From NCBI RefSeq assembly GCF_026241335.1, contig NZ_JAPHAV010000011.1:62001-126000 (forward strand): a stretch of 64,000 bases of DNA, in the 5' to 3' direction. The translations under genes were made by a program, and so were the position numbers. The DNA is from Ochrobactrum chromiisoli. Its GTDB lineage: Bacteria > Pseudomonadota > Alphaproteobacteria > Rhizobiales > Rhizobiaceae. Below the pieces are notes generated by a model. The model searched no databases. It was not told where the DNA came from and saw nothing but the letters and a program-made list of their open reading frames with translations. Positions 29,282 to 36,918 of the stretch are shown piece by piece; position 1 is the stretch's first letter, and each line of letters begins with the position of its first letter.

Positions 29282-30514
29282 TCATTGCGATCCTGCCGAT
29301 GCCAGACTTCCATTACCTTTCATCCCAGAAAACAAAAGCTGGCTGATGGAGAAGCCCCCTGCCCTCGCCTTTTGGGCAAGAGATCGCAAATAACCGCCTG
29401 GTGAACTGATGGTCGCCAGCTTCTGCAGGATCCAGGCAATGGCCGTCGATGCCGCTTCTACTCCCATGAAGCTTAGTGCTTCGCGATAGGCAGACTTGCT
29501 AATGCCAAGGAAGCCGGAAACGATCTGTGAAGCATCTTGAAGCTCTCGCCATGTGCTGATGCCGTGCGCTCCATATTCGCGAATATCCGGACATGTTCGC
29601 AGCACTTGATCGAGCGAAATGGAAGGTGAAACCCGAATGCGGTTCTCGTCTTCGAGGCTCTCAGGAACCGTCGTTTCCGAAGAAGACGCCTTCAAATCAA
29701 TCTTTTTGTTATTTTGAGATTTAAAAAGGGATTCTGGCAGGGATTCATTATGCTGCCGCTCAAATTGAGCGACGCTGCCGCTCATTTCTGGAACAATTGC
29801 CATGTTTTTCAAAGCGATAACCAATTCATCGTATATGGCTGTCAGATTGGCTTTGATAATCATCAGCTCATCGAGGGATGCTCGGCGAGGAATAGCGTCT
29901 ACAACGTCACGGAAGCGAACAAATAGCCCTTCAAGACCCTCAATAAAGTCACCGGACCCATCCGCGTTTTCTGAAAAAGCCGAAGCGATCTCTCTGCGCA
30001 TGACGGACACTTCATCGCGAAGCCGTTTCAAGGCTTTTTGCTCCGCAAGGATTTTATCTGCGATACCGGCAATCTCAGATGCGCGATCAAGCAAGGGCGC
30101 AAAGGAAAAGCCGAAGGCAAGTTCAACGCCCCCTTCCCTGTCCTTATGCGCATAACGCTTGCGGGTTGGGCTATCTTTGCGCGCAATGATCCCGGCCTCA
30201 ACCAATGAAGCCAGGTGACGGCGTAGCGTTGATTCAGGCATGCCGTGGGCACGCAGCGATAGTTGGCGATTGGATGGAAAAACGACGAGGCCGGTTTTCT
30301 CATTCATGTCGTCGTCAGGGAGAAATGACAAAAGCGAACTGAGCACAGCAAGGCAGCGATCATTGAGATCGAGTGCTGACTTGGCCACACAGAGCTGTTT
30401 GTAAATCACCCATCTGTTTACCCCCCTGCCCTGCTTATTCTGCAGTTCAGGATTTTGGGCGAAACTATTCCTTCGCCCGCGAAACACGGACGTGACAGTT
30501 CCCAGAATTTGCAT
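29282..30514 (-). CDS. repC: Replication initiator RepC
   Basis: A 410-residue initiator of repABC replicons, which binds the origin inside its own gene. The N-terminal half has the winged-helix/MarR-like DNA-binding region (VFPSNRQLSLRAHGMPESTL, then RRHLASLVEAGIIARKDSPT), and the C-terminal domain has ISTWRELQDASQIVSGFLGI. It is last in the minus-strand repA-repB-repC order, with a 155-bp gap from repB that holds the antisense RNA. AT-richer DNA in its middle (about 29690-29830) is where the origin is expected; this is inference. Intact. Confidence 0.95.
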   Translation of the reverse strand: MQILGTVTSVFRGRRNSFAQNPELQNKQGRGVNRWVIYKQLCVAKSALDLNDRCLAVLSSLLSFLPDDDMNEKTGLVVFPSNRQLSLRAHGMPESTLRRHLASLVEAGIIARKDSPTRKRYAHKDREGGVELAFGFSFAPLLDRASEIAGIADKILAEQKALKRLRDEVSVMRREIASAFSENADGSGDFIEGLEGLFVRFRDVVDAIPRRASLDELMIIKANLTAIYDELVIALKNMAIVPEMSGSVAQFERQHNESLPESLFKSQNNKKIDLKASSSETTVPESLEDENRIRVSPSISLDQVLRTCPDIREYGAHGISTWRELQDASQIVSGFLGISKSAYREALSFMGVEAASTAIAWILQKLATISSPGGYLRSLAQKARAGGFSISQLLFSGMKGNGSLASAGSQ

Positions 30515-30573
30515 TCCCTCTCACCTTTCAAAAGGCAAAAGAAATCCACCCGCCAAAATGACGCTTATGACTC

Positions 30574-30602
30574 TTGACACCGATTCGGGGAAATGCGATT
30601 CT
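30574..30602 (+). promoter_or_regulatory. Promoter of the repABC antisense RNA
   Basis: TTGACA at 30574-30579 and GATTCT at 30597-30602 with a 17-bp spacer, on the strand opposite repB and repC, in the position of the conserved ctRNA promoter of repABC plasmids. Confidence 0.75.
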
Positions 30603-30607
30603 CAGTC

Positions 30608-30660
30608 TGCTAAAACATCGAGAAGGGCTTCCACGACGGCAACGTTTGGGGGCCTTTTTC
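30608..30660 (+). ncRNA. Counter-transcribed RNA (incA-type) controlling repC
   Basis: A short RNA of about 50 nt predicted between the antisense promoter and a terminator: AAGGGCTTCC (30623-30632) pairs with GGGGGCCTTT (30648-30657, three G-U pairs) and is followed by T tracts (30655-30664). In repABC plasmids such RNAs bind the repB-repC leader and limit RepC synthesis, and they determine incompatibility. Exact ends are estimated. Confidence 0.75.
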
Positions 30661-30669
30661 TTTTGCGGC

Positions 30670-31632
30670 TCAATCTCCATTCTTGGTTTCTGATTGCTTG
30701 AATTCCTCAAAGAGGATTTCAAGTCGCTCGGATAACCAATCGCCGAACGGTCTAGCTTTCTCGCTTTTGAAAGAGAAATCGACCTGTTTCGGCTTTTGAC
30801 TCATCGTAATGGCAAATTCGCTAGATCCCCACGACTTTGCCGTTGGTGTGGTTCGTTCCTTTTTGACCGGCTTGCCTTTGGCATTCGCCGCAGTGAAGAC
30901 CCGATTGAAACGCTCGTCGCTATCTATTGAACCAAAATCGTCTGAAGTTACGATTTCGGAAATTGCAGCGGCCTTACGTTCGACTAGAAGGCTTAGTTCA
31001 AGCCAGCGTTCGCGCCCTACCCCAGGAGCTGATCCTATAATGTTGACGAGTTGCGGCGAAATACGGGACGTTACGGAAATCATCTTGGAAACCGCTGCCG
31101 CATTAGCTGCTAGTGCGGAGGAGATTGTTTCACGGTCATATCCGAGTGTCTCAAGATTTTTTGCGAAAAGAGCTTTCTCAATGAAACTGAGATTTGCTCG
31201 AGCCGAATTCTCTTGTCCTTGCGCGATAATATGTGTTTTGTCGTCAAGTGCCTTTACAACTGCTCGAACATTGCGTCCGAGCTCGCGGGCTACCTTTACA
31301 CGACGATGACCAAAGACGATCATAAAACGACCATCTATGCTTGGATGAGGACGAACGAGTATAGGACTGTCCTGTCCCCGTTCCTGGATAGCTTGAAGAA
31401 GCTGCTGATATTCTTCACCATCAGTACCAAGACGATCAGATACAAAAGAACTGTCTATAACATTTGGATCGAGGTCGACGACTTGCTCGCCTTCAAGGAA
31501 AGCGTCAGCTTGACGTGCAAGCTCATTAACAGAACGGATCATGGATTTGGATGCGCCACCGATCCGATAATTGGACGTCACTGGCTCTTCGGTTGACTCC
31601 GTAAGTCCCGCCAGAAGATTTTTCCTAGCCAT
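30670..31632 (-). CDS. repB: Partition protein RepB (ParB family)
   Basis: A 320-residue centromere-binding protein. The ParB N-terminal nuclease-like fold contains ILVRPHPSIDGRFMIVFGHR, then RVKVARELG. The central helix-turn-helix region is YDRETISSALAANAAAVSKM. The N-terminal MARKNLLAGL is typical of RepB. It follows repA with a 69-bp gap that contains a parS-like palindrome. Together with RepA it segregates the replicon and represses the operon. Confidence 0.95.
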   Translation of the reverse strand: MARKNLLAGLTESTEEPVTSNYRIGGASKSMIRSVNELARQADAFLEGEQVVDLDPNVIDSSFVSDRLGTDGEEYQQLLQAIQERGQDSPILVRPHPSIDGRFMIVFGHRRVKVARELGRNVRAVVKALDDKTHIIAQGQENSARANLSFIEKALFAKNLETLGYDRETISSALAANAAAVSKMISVTSRISPQLVNIIGSAPGVGRERWLELSLLVERKAAAISEIVTSDDFGSIDSDERFNRVFTAANAKGKPVKKERTTPTAKSWGSSEFAITMSQKPKQVDFSFKSEKARPFGDWLSERLEILFEEFKQSETKNGD

Positions 31633-31684
31633 TTCAATCTCCGTAATCGCTTATCTCACTGAATTTGCAATCATAAATGCTGAA

Positions 31685-31700
31685 TTTGTCAGCAGACAAA
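31685..31700. other. parS-like palindrome 1 (repA-repB gap)
   Basis: TTTGTCAGCAGACAAA: 6-bp inverted arms around AGCA. The same motif with GGCG in the centre occurs at 33089-33106 on the other side of repA. RepB centromere sites in repABC replicons are about 16-bp palindromes placed in just such positions. Confidence 0.75.
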
Positions 31701-31701
31701 C

Positions 31702-32910
31702 TCATCTGCCCCAAGATTCGTGGATAAGGCCTTCAATTTCGCCATTGACGGCATCTAATGATTCAATTGCACGTTCATAGGTGGAACGTGTCATCGTGCT
31801 TTTTTCGACCTCATAGAGCGTTTGCTTTGTGATCCCTGCATCTGAGACAGCGGTTGATTTGACCATCTGGTTCTTGAGGATAAACTCGCCAAACAATGTC
31901 TGCAAAAAAGCCACCATCTGAGCCTGTGGCTGATCTGTTGGCTCGTATCTTGTTACAAGGTAGCGATACCATTCCAGATTTACCTCTGCGCCGGCAGCGC
32001 GGATAGGCTCGAGAATATTGCCAAGCATCAGGAGGAACTGGCCCATCGACATCACATCCAGCATCTGGGGATGTATCGTGATAAGAACTGCCGTGGCTGA
32101 CGTGAGCGCCGTTATAGTCAGGTAGCCAAGCTGTGGAGGGCAATCAATGACGACGATGTCGTATTGATCGTCAACTTCTTCGAGGGCTTTCGAGATGCGG
32201 GTAAAGAATGATTTACCAGCATTCGAATTGCGGTCACTCATTGCGAGGGGGGTATCATATTCGAATTCCTGCAATTCCAAATTTGCAGGAACGATGTCCA
32301 GTCCAGGAAAGTTGGTGTTCTGAATAATTTCAGAGAGCGGCTTTTGCTCCTCATCATATCGGATCGCGTCATAGATTGAAGGGACCTGATCCAACTCCGG
32401 TTGAAACCCGTGCAGTGACGAAAGCGAGGCTTGAGGATCGAGGTCGATTGCCAAGACGCGATGACCAGTAAGAGCCAGATGTTGGGCCAGATGGGCGGTA
32501 GTTGTAGTTTTCCCAGAGCCGCCTTTGAAGTTAACGACCGCTATGACCTGAAGATGTTCGCCTGGCTTTCTGTGCGGGACGTAATTACGTGTTTCCGATC
32601 GACCGTTTTGATCAAGATACTGGCGAATGTCATGCATCTGCTCAGCGGTGTACGATCGCCGACCCGACGGCGAAGTTTCAGGAGCGGGGCCTTTGCCTTC
32701 CAAATGAAGTTTCTTAAGGTGACTCTGGCTTACACCTATATATTGTGATGCTTCTGCAAGAGAGAATGAACGAAGTGTCTTTTTTCCAGAATCTGGGAAG
32801 TTCTGAACGCTGAGCAAATGCAACTTCTTCGAAATTTGATCCCCTTGATCGAGGATGTGTTTTTCGAATTTAAGCGTGGCTTTCGGCTTTTTGAGCGAGA
32901 TCTCGTTCAT
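31702..32910 (-). CDS. repA: Partition ATPase RepA (ParA family)
   Basis: A 402-residue ParA-type ATPase with an N-terminal helix-turn-helix (SLAEASQYIGVSQSHLKKLH). Walker A VNFKGGSGKTTTTAHLAQHL (~125-144) is followed by LAIDLDPQASLS and YDIVVIDCPPQLGYLTI. ATG at 32910 (MNEISLKK) chosen because it gives the usual length; an in-frame codon at 32955 would add 15 atypical residues. First gene of the operon; with ADP/ATP and RepB it autorepresses transcription from the upstream region, which holds the second parS-like site. Confidence 0.95.
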   Translation of the reverse strand: MNEISLKKPKATLKFEKHILDQGDQISKKLHLLSVQNFPDSGKKTLRSFSLAEASQYIGVSQSHLKKLHLEGKGPAPETSPSGRRSYTAEQMHDIRQYLDQNGRSETRNYVPHRKPGEHLQVIAVVNFKGGSGKTTTTAHLAQHLALTGHRVLAIDLDPQASLSSLHGFQPELDQVPSIYDAIRYDEEQKPLSEIIQNTNFPGLDIVPANLELQEFEYDTPLAMSDRNSNAGKSFFTRISKALEEVDDQYDIVVIDCPPQLGYLTITALTSATAVLITIHPQMLDVMSMGQFLLMLGNILEPIRAAGAEVNLEWYRYLVTRYEPTDQPQAQMVAFLQTLFGEFILKNQMVKSTAVSDAGITKQTLYEVEKSTMTRSTYERAIESLDAVNGEIEGLIHESWGR

Positions 32911-33088
32911 TACCCATTGATTTCCATAAAAACGATTTTTGGACAGAATGGCCAAACTAACCGTTATTATGTCCGATTCTTAGGGATCTGCAACAAATTT
33001 AAAGTTAATAATAAGTTAACGCCTTCGCGGGGTCTATAGCTCACGCTCCGGTCCGTTATCATATTGATTTAAAGTAATATTTTCCTAC

Positions 33089-33106
33089 TTTTGTCGGCGG
33101 ACAAAA
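33089..33106. other. parS-like palindrome 2 (upstream of repA)
   Basis: TTTTGTCGGCGGACAAAA: 7-bp inverted arms around GGCG, sharing TTTGTCnGCnGACAAA with the site at 31685. It lies about 180 bp upstream of the repA start. Confidence 0.75.
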
Positions 33107-33190
33107 ATTACTGAGATTGGTTTTGTCTGGGAGCGAAACGTCACAAAGTTAAATGCAGACGAATAGTCAAGAACAGCAACAGCTAACGCC

Positions 33191-33467
33191 ATGGATCATG
33201 ATCCGTCGTTTTTTAAGGTGCGCTTCGGCAAAGCAAGCAACGTCACGGATCTCGGCGCGATGCCATCGCGCAATGTGCATCGGATCTGGAAAGCCTTGAC
33301 ATCCGCTCAGCGAAAAAAAGCTCAAGAACTCGGCCACAACGCGCTTGCAAATAGCGTGCTGCTTGATAGCGACACTGCGAGCTTCAATGTAATGCAGACT
33401 AAGCAAGCGATTTTGCTTGAAATAAACTACGTGAGTGGCGCACATTGCATGCAACTTCGGGGGGGAT
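33191..33467 (+). CDS. Possible small hypothetical gene
   Basis: An ATG at 33191 opens a 107-codon frame that extends to 33514, overlapping the ATPase start at 33468. The product has no recognised family; SRNVHRIWKALTSAQRKKAQ is helical and basic. There is no clear ribosome site. It could be the leader of the ATPase gene rather than a gene. The coordinates given cover only the part outside the ATPase. Confidence 0.25.
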
Positions 33468-35765
33468 ATGACGGTCGATCGAATTCAACTTTTGCGCAAT
33501 GTCGGGCAGTTTGACAATGTCGCCACGGGAACGCAGCTGCCGTTCGGCAAGCTGACGCTCATATACGCGGAGAATGGCCGAGGCAAGACGACGCTGGCAA
33601 CCATCCTTCGGTCGCTCAGCTCGGGTGATGCGGATCTAGTCAGCGAGCGAAAGCGCCTCGGAGCGCAACATCCGCCACATATCATCGTGGCCCGGCAGGG
33701 CATGGCACCTCACATGTTTCAAAACGGTGCCTGGAGCCAGCCGCTTCCGCATATTGCGGTCTTCGACGATGCCTTTGTGGCGCAAAATGTCTGCTCCGGC
33801 ATCGAGATCGAAACGGCCCATCGCCAGAACCTGCATGAACTAATCCTCGGCGGGCAGGGGGTACAGCTCAATGCGACGGTGCTTCAGCATATCGCCGCGA
33901 TAGAACAGCATAACCGGACGCTGAAGGAACGGACCGACGCCATTCCTGCAGCCATGCGCGGGGCGCTGACGGCCGATGCGTTCTGTGCACTCCAGGCCGA
34001 TGCGCGGGTGGACGGCAAGATTGAAGAGGCGGAACGTCAATTGGCTGCTGCGCGGGCTGCCGACGCGGTCCAGCGCCAGGACGCGTTCCAGCTCGTGAGC
34101 CTGCCGGCATTCGACGCGGTTGCGATCAACAGCCTGCTCGCGCGGAATCTGCCCGCTCTGGAAGCCGCTGCCGCCGCCCAGGTTCAGGCGCATTTCGGCG
34201 TGCTCGGCCAGGGCGGCGAAGCTTGGGTCAACCAGGGGATGAGCCGCATCGGACCGGCTTCGGCCGGTGAAGATCACGAGGTCTGTCCGTTTTGTGCCCA
34301 AGATCTAAGAGGTTCGCCGCTCATTGCACATTACCAGGCGTATTTCAGCGCCGAATATCAGACGCTAAAGACGGACATCGCTACCGCGATATCGGGCGTC
34401 AACACCGCCCATGCCGGCGACATCCCGGCCGCATTCGAGCGCGGTATCCGCACCGCCGCGCAGACCAGCGAGTTCTGGACGCGCTTTACACAGGACGTCC
34501 CTGCGATCGGGGTTGATACAGCGGCAATTGCCCGCGTCTGGAACGCGGCGCGCACCGCTGTTGTGGCTGCGCTGCGGAGCAAGCAGGCTTCCCCGCTTGA
34601 GCCGTCGGCGCTTTCGGCTGAGGCGCAGGCTGCGATCGATGCCTATGAAGCCGCGCGTCGCGATATCGAGGCGCTCTCCGGAGGCCTGCAGGCCGCCAAC
34701 GCAAATATCGCCATCGTCAAGGAGCGTGCGGCGGGCGCCAACCTTGCAGCCCTCACGGCCGACTTGCAGCGGCTTGTTCTAGTGCGAACACGCCATACAC
34801 AACCTGCGACGGATCTCTGCACGGCCTATCTGGCCGAAAAGCAGGCTAAAACCGCAACAGAGACGCTGCGCGACAATGCCCGTGATGCGCTCGACCAGTA
34901 TCGCCAGAGAGTCTTTCCGGCCTACCAGACGGCCATCAACGTCTACCTCCAACGATTCAATGCGGGGTTCCGCATCGGCGCTGTTGCTTCGGTCAACAGC
35001 CGTAGTGGTTCGTCGGCCAATTATAACGTTGTGATAAACAACGCCTCGGTCGCACTGACGGGAACCGGCCCGTCTTTCCACAACACCCTGAGTGCCGGCG
35101 ATCGTAACACGCTGGCGCTCGCGTTCTTCTTTGCTTCGCTCGATCGCGACCCGTCGCTCGCCGACAAGATCGTCGTGATCGACGACCCCATGACGAGCCT
35201 CGATGAGCACCGCTCCTTGACCACCGTCCACGAAATGCGGGCGCTCCACGATCGCGTCAGCCAGATGATCGTGCTTTCGCACTCCAAGCCGTTCCTTCTT
35301 GGTGTCTGGAATGGCGCCGACCGGGCTGCAAGCCGTACTGCCATCCGGATCGCCCGGCAGGGTGCCGGATCAACCCTGTCCGCCTGGGACGTGACGCAGG
35401 ACGCGGTCACCGAACATGACCGTAGGCATGCCCTCGTCAGCGACTATATTGCAAACGGCAGCCCGCAGACCGAACGCGAGGCGGCGCAAGCACTACGCCC
35501 GATCCTGGAGGCTTTCATGCGTGTCGCCTTCCCAGCGCACTATCCCCCGGAGACTTTGCTCGGTCCCTTCCTGGGACTTTGCCGGCAGCGCGTTGGAACT
35601 GCAGATGAGATTTTATCACAGGCCGACATCACAGAACTGGAAGCGCTTAAAGACTACGGTAATCGTTTCCACCACGATAGCAACGCGGCTTGGCAAACAG
35701 CCGTCATCAACGATCAGGAGCTTACTGGCTTTTGCAGACGCACCCTGGCGTTTGCACGCCGGTAA
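33468..35765 (+). CDS. AAA_13 ATPase, PrrC/RloC-like, with CPFC hook
   Basis: A 765-residue SMC/Rad50-like ATPase. Walker A is ENGRGKTT (35-42); signature and Walker B lie in LSAGDRNTLALAFFFASLDR and IVVIDDPMTSLDEH; the central region is coiled coil with a CPFC pair (Cys273, Cys276) like a zinc hook. Near the C-terminus an Arg677-x3-Glu681 and a His735/736 (NRFHHDSN) recall the Arg-Glu-His triad of PrrC/RloC anticodon nucleases. That family cuts tRNA when phage or DNA damage disturbs the cell. ATG 33468 follows GGGGGGA. No hsd restriction genes are adjacent. The ATPase family is certain; the nuclease function is inference, since many AAA_13 proteins share this pattern. Confidence 0.8.
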   Translation: MTVDRIQLLRNVGQFDNVATGTQLPFGKLTLIYAENGRGKTTLATILRSLSSGDADLVSERKRLGAQHPPHIIVARQGMAPHMFQNGAWSQPLPHIAVFDDAFVAQNVCSGIEIETAHRQNLHELILGGQGVQLNATVLQHIAAIEQHNRTLKERTDAIPAAMRGALTADAFCALQADARVDGKIEEAERQLAAARAADAVQRQDAFQLVSLPAFDAVAINSLLARNLPALEAAAAAQVQAHFGVLGQGGEAWVNQGMSRIGPASAGEDHEVCPFCAQDLRGSPLIAHYQAYFSAEYQTLKTDIATAISGVNTAHAGDIPAAFERGIRTAAQTSEFWTRFTQDVPAIGVDTAAIARVWNAARTAVVAALRSKQASPLEPSALSAEAQAAIDAYEAARRDIEALSGGLQAANANIAIVKERAAGANLAALTADLQRLVLVRTRHTQPATDLCTAYLAEKQAKTATETLRDNARDALDQYRQRVFPAYQTAINVYLQRFNAGFRIGAVASVNSRSGSSANYNVVINNASVALTGTGPSFHNTLSAGDRNTLALAFFFASLDRDPSLADKIVVIDDPMTSLDEHRSLTTVHEMRALHDRVSQMIVLSHSKPFLLGVWNGADRAASRTAIRIARQGAGSTLSAWDVTQDAVTEHDRRHALVSDYIANGSPQTEREAAQALRPILEAFMRVAFPAHYPPETLLGPFLGLCRQRVGTADEILSQADITELEALKDYGNRFHHDSNAAWQTAVINDQELTGFCRRTLAFARR

Positions 35766-35784
35766 CACGGACCCCCCAAGGGGA

Positions 35785-35925
35785 GGGGACCACAGGTTGC
35801 GGCAAAAGCCCATGCCTCGAGATAGGCCAGGTCCGAAGTCAGGGCACGCAGGGTGTTTTTCCCCTGCCTTCATTGACCAGATGGCGAAGCGTCTCGACAT
35901 CTTGGTCGGTCAGAACGTCTGCGAG
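35785..35925 (-). pseudogene. Integrase fragment (degenerate copy of 39.3-39.4 kb)
   Basis: The plus-strand stretch from about 35790 (GGTTGCGG, CATGCCTCGAGATAGGCCAG, GCACGCAGGGTGTTTT, ATTGACCAGATGGCG) is nearly identical to 39303-39420 inside the tyrosine recombinase gene. It would encode the N-terminal SAM-like part (DVETLRHLVNE) on the minus strand but is frameshifted and has no flanking integrase sequence. Confidence 0.75.
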
Positions 35926-36121
35926 CCTATGGCAGCAAAACGTCGCACAGGATATCGGTCCCTTGGCTATCTGCTTGAATAGATCAGGGTCGTTACCTTT
36001 CGACCTGGAATGTGGAGCGGCCCTGCGCTTCCACGCATTACGATTTTCACGGATTGTGTGCGGATTCAGAGACTATGCAAGAAGTTGCGTGGTTTACATG
36101 GCGCTTGAAATCGCACCACGA

Positions 36122-36151
36122 TGGTATTACCTTATCAAAATCTGGTATTAC
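36122..36151. promoter_or_regulatory. Direct repeats upstream of second vapB
   Basis: TGGTATTAC occurs at 36122-36130 and 36143-36151, two helical turns apart (21 bp), 13 bp before the antitoxin ATG. Likely operator or promoter elements for autoregulation. Confidence 0.5.
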
Positions 36152-36163
36152 ATAGGTGCGGCA

Positions 36164-36397
36164 ATGACAACGACAGTGACATCGAAGGGCCAGGTCACGA
36201 TCCCAAAAGCAGTTCGTGAATTGCTTGGGATCAGGCCTGGGACCAGAGTGGATTTTCATCGAACTTCTGATGGAGACGTATTTCTTGTTAAGGCTGATGC
36301 GCCAAAAACATTAAATCGCTTCCAGAAGCTGCGTGGTCACGCTGGCAAGGGGCTCGATACAGATGCAATTATGGCGCTGACACGCGGTGAAAAGTGA
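36164..36397 (+). CDS. vapB: AbrB-type antitoxin (second VapB)
   Basis: A 77-residue antitoxin: TTTVTSKGQVTIPKAVRELL, then GIRPGTRVDFHRTSDGDVFL is a classical AbrB/MazE DNA-binding fold. The C-terminal part (LRGHAGKGLDTDAIMALTRG) is the toxin-binding tail. The ATG at 36164 is chosen because the fold begins there; upstream in-frame codons run through the integrase relic. The stop overlaps the vapC start (GTGA). Confidence 0.92.
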   Translation: MTTTVTSKGQVTIPKAVRELLGIRPGTRVDFHRTSDGDVFLVKADAPKTLNRFQKLRGHAGKGLDTDAIMALTRGEK

Positions 36398-36801
36398 CGC
36401 TCGTTGACACAAATGTTCTTCTGGATCTTGTGACAGATGATCCACAGTGGGCGGAATGGTCGATTGGACAACTCGAAACCGCAAGTTTGACGGGGCCATT
36501 GCTTATTAATGATGTGATCTACGCAGAACTTTCAGTTCGTTACGAGCGAATAGAGGAACTGGACCAATTTATTGAAACGGCCGGTCTTCAAATTACATCT
36601 TTTCCCAGAGAGGCACTTTTTCTGGCAGGCAAAGTCTTTACCCGATATCGAAGGGCAGGCGGCTCGCGAACTGGTGTGCTGCCCGATTTTTTCATTGGTG
36701 CACATGCTGCAGTACAAAAAATTCCACTTTTGACACGAGATGTCGGACGTTACCGGACATACTTTCCAACCGTCGTGCTGGTTACTCCCAACCTGCCGTG
36801 A
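36394..36801 (+). CDS. vapC: PIN-domain toxin (second VapC)
   Basis: A 135-residue PIN ribonuclease: TLVDTNVLLDL (Asp5), INDVIYAELSVRY (Glu), RTGVLPDFFIGAHAAV (Asp) and LLTRDVGRYRTYFP are the four conserved blocks. GTG start overlapping the antitoxin. It differs strongly in sequence from the pair at 13.1 kb, so the two loci are independent addiction modules and cross-neutralisation is unlikely. Confidence 0.92.
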   Translation: MTLVDTNVLLDLVTDDPQWAEWSIGQLETASLTGPLLINDVIYAELSVRYERIEELDQFIETAGLQITSFPREALFLAGKVFTRYRRAGGSRTGVLPDFFIGAHAAVQKIPLLTRDVGRYRTYFPTVVLVTPNLP

Positions 36802-36918
36802 ATGGTGCAAGGATCGATGACTTTTATTCTACGACCGCAAGGGAAGGTCAAAGGTGGCTCTGGATCATGGGCAACGAGATCCTCTGACAGGTTGGCGCTA
36901 AGGCCAAACGAAATAAAT

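Noticed and set aside
36802-36918. Upstream extension of the DUF2130 gene to 36802
   Set aside because: The conserved zinc-ribbon start MHEIICPHCNKAF begins at 36919; the preceding codons match no family sequence.
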